Positions 61,458 through 64,000 of a stretch of 64,000 nucleotides of DNA are shown here, in pieces. Each line of letters starts with the position of its first letter. Positions within the stretch are counted from its first letter, which is position 1. The DNA lies in the NCBI GenBank assembly GCA_022820925.1, contig JAJEEO010000014.1:186001-250000 (forward strand), read 5' to 3'. The notes below the pieces were generated by a model, which had not been told where the DNA came from, did no database searches, and saw only the letters and a list, made by a program, of their open reading frames with translations. Position numbers and translations under genes: made by a program. Source of the stretch: Acidimicrobiia bacterium (GTDB lineage: Bacteria > Actinomycetota > Acidimicrobiia > Acidimicrobiales > Poriferisodalaceae).

Positions 61458-63134
61458 TCAGTGGGTCGGGAGGTGGGCGGGTGCTCCGCGGCTGAGCCAG
61501 GTGGCTGCTGCTACTGCTGCGAATATGGCGTTGCCTGCCGGGACGGGGGGTTGTTGGGAGGGTTCGATCGACACGTTGATTTGGGGGGTGTCGGCTGAGC
61601 GGGCTATTCCGAAGCTTCGGATCGTCAGGTCACCGATTTGGCCGTTGGGGTCGACTGTCAGGGATTCTGAGGTGACCCAGCTCCAGGCCATGTGGGTGGC
61701 GCCTATGGCGTAGCTGCGCAACGTCGTCATATCGAGGGGATCGCCTGCGTCGATGTGTAGGTCGATGCCGTCTGGACTGACGGTGGCGATTGCTTTGGCG
61801 CCTTCGGGGGATGTGACCTCGGCTGTGGCGGTGGTTGCTGCGAGCGGCTCGCCGGATCGGAGGCGGTTCAGGGCTGCGCCCAACATCTGGGCTTCGGCCC
61901 AAACTGCGGCTCGCAGATCGATTGACGTTGTTGGGCCGGCTACGTCGACTTCCTCGATTTCGGCGTGGGGCAGTACCGAATGGAGGACTTCGGCTGCGCC
62001 GGGGGTGCGGGCGATTCGGACTATGCCGGTTCCGTCGCCGTGGAGGCCAGCTGCTAGCGGCGGGCGCTTGGGGCCGCGCCGGACGCTGTCTTCTCGTGAC
62101 CAGAGCACTCGGACTGGTTGGCCTCGCTCGTCTGCGAGTTTTCTGGCCTCGGCGCGGACTGGTGATGTGGCTTTGCCGCCGAAGGCTCCTCCGTTGGCCA
62201 GGGGATCGGAGGGGTTGCCGCCGGGCTCGCACCAGGCGGCGTCGGTCTCGAGGTAGCCGGGTTCGGTCCAGCAGGTGGCGAGCTGGATGCCCCATTGGGT
62301 CCCGGGTGGGGGCTTGGGGATCTCGATGGGTGGGGTGGGCTCGAGGGTGGTACGGCGGCCTTGCACCTTGCCGGCTTGGCGGCGGGCCGCGGCGAGGCTC
62401 TCGGCTGTGTGCCAGTCGCCGGTCGGGCCTGCGACGGCGGTGAGCGTGCCTGGCGGTGCGCTGTCGGCGCCGAAGTCGAACCTGCCGAGGACGCTGGCCG
62501 GCACCGACCGTTGGGGGCCGCCGGTCTCGATCGACGCGCGGCGGGCGGCCGCGGACAGGTCACGCTCGGGCAGGCCGCTCTGTGCTTCAGCGGGCGCCGC
62601 GGCGGCCTGCGCCGCTGCTTCTCGGATGGTTTCGATGGCGGGCAGGTCGACGGCTCGCTGGCTGGGGGACGCGGCGGCGAGGGCAGCGGCTTCGCGGATG
62701 GTTTGCCAGCCGGTGCAGCGGCACAGGTGCGCTGCTAACGCCTTGTCGACCGTGGCGCGGTCTGTCAGGTCGGCGCCGCGGCGTTCGTGGCCGACGAACC
62801 GGCAGACGATGCCGGGGGTGCAGAAGCCGCACTGGGTTGCGCCGCAGGCGAGAAAGGCCTCGGTCCAGCGTTGCTGCTCTGCGGGAGTCAAACCGGCGGC
62901 AGTGGTGATGTGGCGCCCGGCGACGCGGCGTGCCGGGGTGACGCAGGCCACACGGGGCGCGTCGTCGACCAGCACGGTGCAGCAGCCGCATTGGCCCTGC
63001 GGGCTGCAGCCGTCGAGCACCGCCTCGATGCCGAGGCGGTCGCGCAGCACGCCGAGCAGCGTGTCGCCGTCATCGGGAATCTCGACGGCGCGGCCGTCGA
63101 CGGTGAACTGGAGTGTGTTGCCGGTCTGCGCCAA
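61458..63134 (-). CDS. 2Fe-2S / shortened molybdenum-hydroxylase fusion protein
   Basis: 558 residues. Residues 1-160 are a complete two-cluster CoxS/XdhC-type iron-sulfur subunit: GCSPQGQCGCCTVLVD and CGATQCGFCTPG ... CRCTGW. Residues ~210-550 resemble a condensed large subunit (FGADSAPPGTLTAVAGPTGD, NGGAFGGKATSPVRAEAR, a C-terminal NAIFAAVAAATWLS). The usual large subunit is over 700 residues; the AYRGAGRP-type and GVGE catalytic-Glu motifs are not visible, so Moco binding or catalysis is doubtful. The fusion and the shrinkage together are unusual. The ORF is continuous. Confidence 0.78.
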   Translation of the reverse strand: MAQTGNTLQFTVDGRAVEIPDDGDTLLGVLRDRLGIEAVLDGCSPQGQCGCCTVLVDDAPRVACVTPARRVAGRHITTAAGLTPAEQQRWTEAFLACGATQCGFCTPGIVCRFVGHERRGADLTDRATVDKALAAHLCRCTGWQTIREAAALAAASPSQRAVDLPAIETIREAAAQAAAAPAEAQSGLPERDLSAAARRASIETGGPQRSVPASVLGRFDFGADSAPPGTLTAVAGPTGDWHTAESLAAARRQAGKVQGRRTTLEPTPPIEIPKPPPGTQWGIQLATCWTEPGYLETDAAWCEPGGNPSDPLANGGAFGGKATSPVRAEARKLADERGQPVRVLWSREDSVRRGPKRPPLAAGLHGDGTGIVRIARTPGAAEVLHSVLPHAEIEEVDVAGPTTSIDLRAAVWAEAQMLGAALNRLRSGEPLAATTATAEVTSPEGAKAIATVSPDGIDLHIDAGDPLDMTTLRSYAIGATHMAWSWVTSESLTVDPNGQIGDLTIRSFGIARSADTPQINVSIEPSQQPPVPAGNAIFAAVAAATWLSRGAPAHLPTH

Positions 63135-63184
63135 TCCCCGGGCCGGTTCAGGCTCGGGCAGTTCTGGACTGGGTTCCGGTTGGC

Positions 63185-63520
63185 TCAGCTGAACGAGTTG
63201 CCGCAGCCGCAGGTGCGCTGCGCGTTCGGGTTGTCGATCGCGAAGCCCGAGCCCATCAGGCCGTCGGTGAAGTCGAGCGTGGCTCCTTCAAGCAACTGCG
63301 CGCTCATCGGATCGGACACCACCTTGATGTCGCCGTAGGCCTGGGACATGTCGTCGTTGGCCACCTCGGAATCGAAGAACATCTCGTAGCTGAAGCCCGA
63401 GCAGCCGCCCGGCCGCACCGCAACGCGCAGCGCCAACTCGGTCTCGCCGCCCGCCTCGGACAACTCCTGAGTGATGAGCTCGTGGACCTTCTCAGCGGCG
63501 GTATCGGTCAGGGTGATCAC
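63185..63520 (-). CDS. erpA: A-type iron-sulfur carrier (ErpA/IscA family)
   Basis: 111 residues. The three cluster-binding Cys are in RPGGCSGFSYEM and QRTCGCGNSF. Hands Fe-S clusters to target apoproteins. The neighbouring Mrp-type ATPase and 2Fe-2S protein suit this function. ErpA and IscA cannot be separated here. Confidence 0.92.
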   Translation of the reverse strand: MITLTDTAAEKVHELITQELSEAGGETELALRVAVRPGGCSGFSYEMFFDSEVANDDMSQAYGDIKVVSDPMSAQLLEGATLDFTDGLMGSGFAIDNPNAQRTCGCGNSFS

Positions 63521-63697
63521 AACAGCGACTCCCGAATCAGCCCCACACGGGCAAACGTTCTGCGACCGATGCTAGTGCCATCTGGCCCTTTTGCACCGGC
63601 GAGCGCCATGCGCAGGTGCTGCCCGCGGAGCCCGACGGCGGGGCCACAGCAGGCGCCGACTCGTGGGCCCGCGCACAGCGCCATTACCCTGCGCCCC

Positions 63698-64000
63698 GTG
63701 AGCGCGTCCACCGAGCTCGGAGCGAACGACGAGGCGATGATCGCCATCCTGCGGGGCGTCATGGATCCCGAGCTGGGCGACAACATCGTCGACCTGGGCA
63801 TGGTGCGCAACGCCTACCGCGAGGGCACTACCGGGCACGTGACCGTCGCCTTGACCACCGCCGGCTGCCCGCTGCGCGCCACCATCAAGCGCGACTGCGA
63901 GACGCGGGTTGCCGGATTGGCGGGCATCGAGAATGTGCGGCTGCACTGGGACGAGTTGAACGCTGCCGAGAAGGCGCGGGTGATGGAGCGCGCCCGGCGC
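63698..64000 (+). CDS. Mrp/NBP35-type Fe-S carrier ATPase, N-terminal part
   Basis: The first 101 residues, cut by the window's edge. VMDPELGDNIVDLGMVRNAY and TTAGCPLRATIKRDC are the MIP18/DUF59 domain found at the start of Mrp (ApbC) proteins; the P-loop ATPase would follow to the right. GTG 63698 fits the domain start. The P-loop itself is not in the window, so a stand-alone SufT-like protein is possible. Confidence 0.82.
   Translation, partial: MSASTELGANDEAMIAILRGVMDPELGDNIVDLGMVRNAYREGTTGHVTVALTTAGCPLRATIKRDCETRVAGLAGIENVRLHWDELNAAEKARVMERARR

Noticed and set aside
1..64000. CRISPR arrays, rRNA genes, complete insertion sequences
   Set aside because: No regularly spaced short repeats, no rRNA-like sequence and no transposase frame were seen on either strand.

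Overview
This 64 kb window comes from a high-GC, actinobacterial-type chromosome. WhiB proteins, a SenX3/RegX3-PhoU-Pst phosphate cluster, a GlnR-like regulator beside two glutamine synthetases, a DUF2342 protein, an F420/PPOX-family protein and an actinobacterial-type Tad locus all point to Actinomycetota. Acidimicrobiia is my best guess because of the many cell-wall-binding-repeat (CWB2) surface proteins; that class assignment is inference.

The left half (about 1-33 kb) is accessory DNA. It holds five large or truncated CWB2 surface proteins plus one small one, a tyrosine integrase, a ParA-like pair, an AlkB-like enzyme, many toxin-antitoxin-type genes (HepT/MntA, MNT/HEPN, HipBA, VapBC, Fic, two DUF4143 ATPases), a retropepsin-like pair, and relics (hipBA, alkB, mntA, a shortened VOC gene). 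The most striking arrangement lies between 4.2 and 19.9 kb. One complete CWB2 gene (4304-7132, minus) has a ribosome binding site and signal peptide. Two long open reading frames (7488-10361 plus; 16897-19590 minus) are homologous to it but begin abruptly at the same codon, with no start codon or signal peptide. All three end in the same ~105 bp module of stem-loops and terminator. A tyrosine recombinase gene sits between the two promoterless copies, and a paired ACGTAA motif lies beside each copy and just upstream of the recombinase gene. This looks like an expression locus with silent cassettes for surface-protein variation.

The right half (33-64 kb) is mostly core. It runs: PDZ-Lon protease, MreB, MoaE, epimerase, DUF2342 protein and MFS transporter; then regX3-senX3-phoU-pstB-pstA-pstC-pstS as one minus-strand cluster with a four-unit PHO box; two WhiB genes and TatA; a Tad pilus locus; tRNA-Sec; a primary-type sigma factor; NAD synthase; the nitrogen block glnII / glnA-type GS / glnR-like; RidA, a PPOX protein, an unusual 2Fe-2S/molybdenum-hydroxylase fusion, an IscA/ErpA-type protein, and the start of an Mrp-type ATPase.

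Two further repeat families look undescribed. A ~130-165 bp leader with two conserved hairpins occurs upstream of three unrelated genes (1.5, 15.1 and 26.6 kb). A ~120 bp intergenic palindrome occurs three times (54.8, 60.1 and 61.3 kb), and its outer stem differs between copies while remaining paired.
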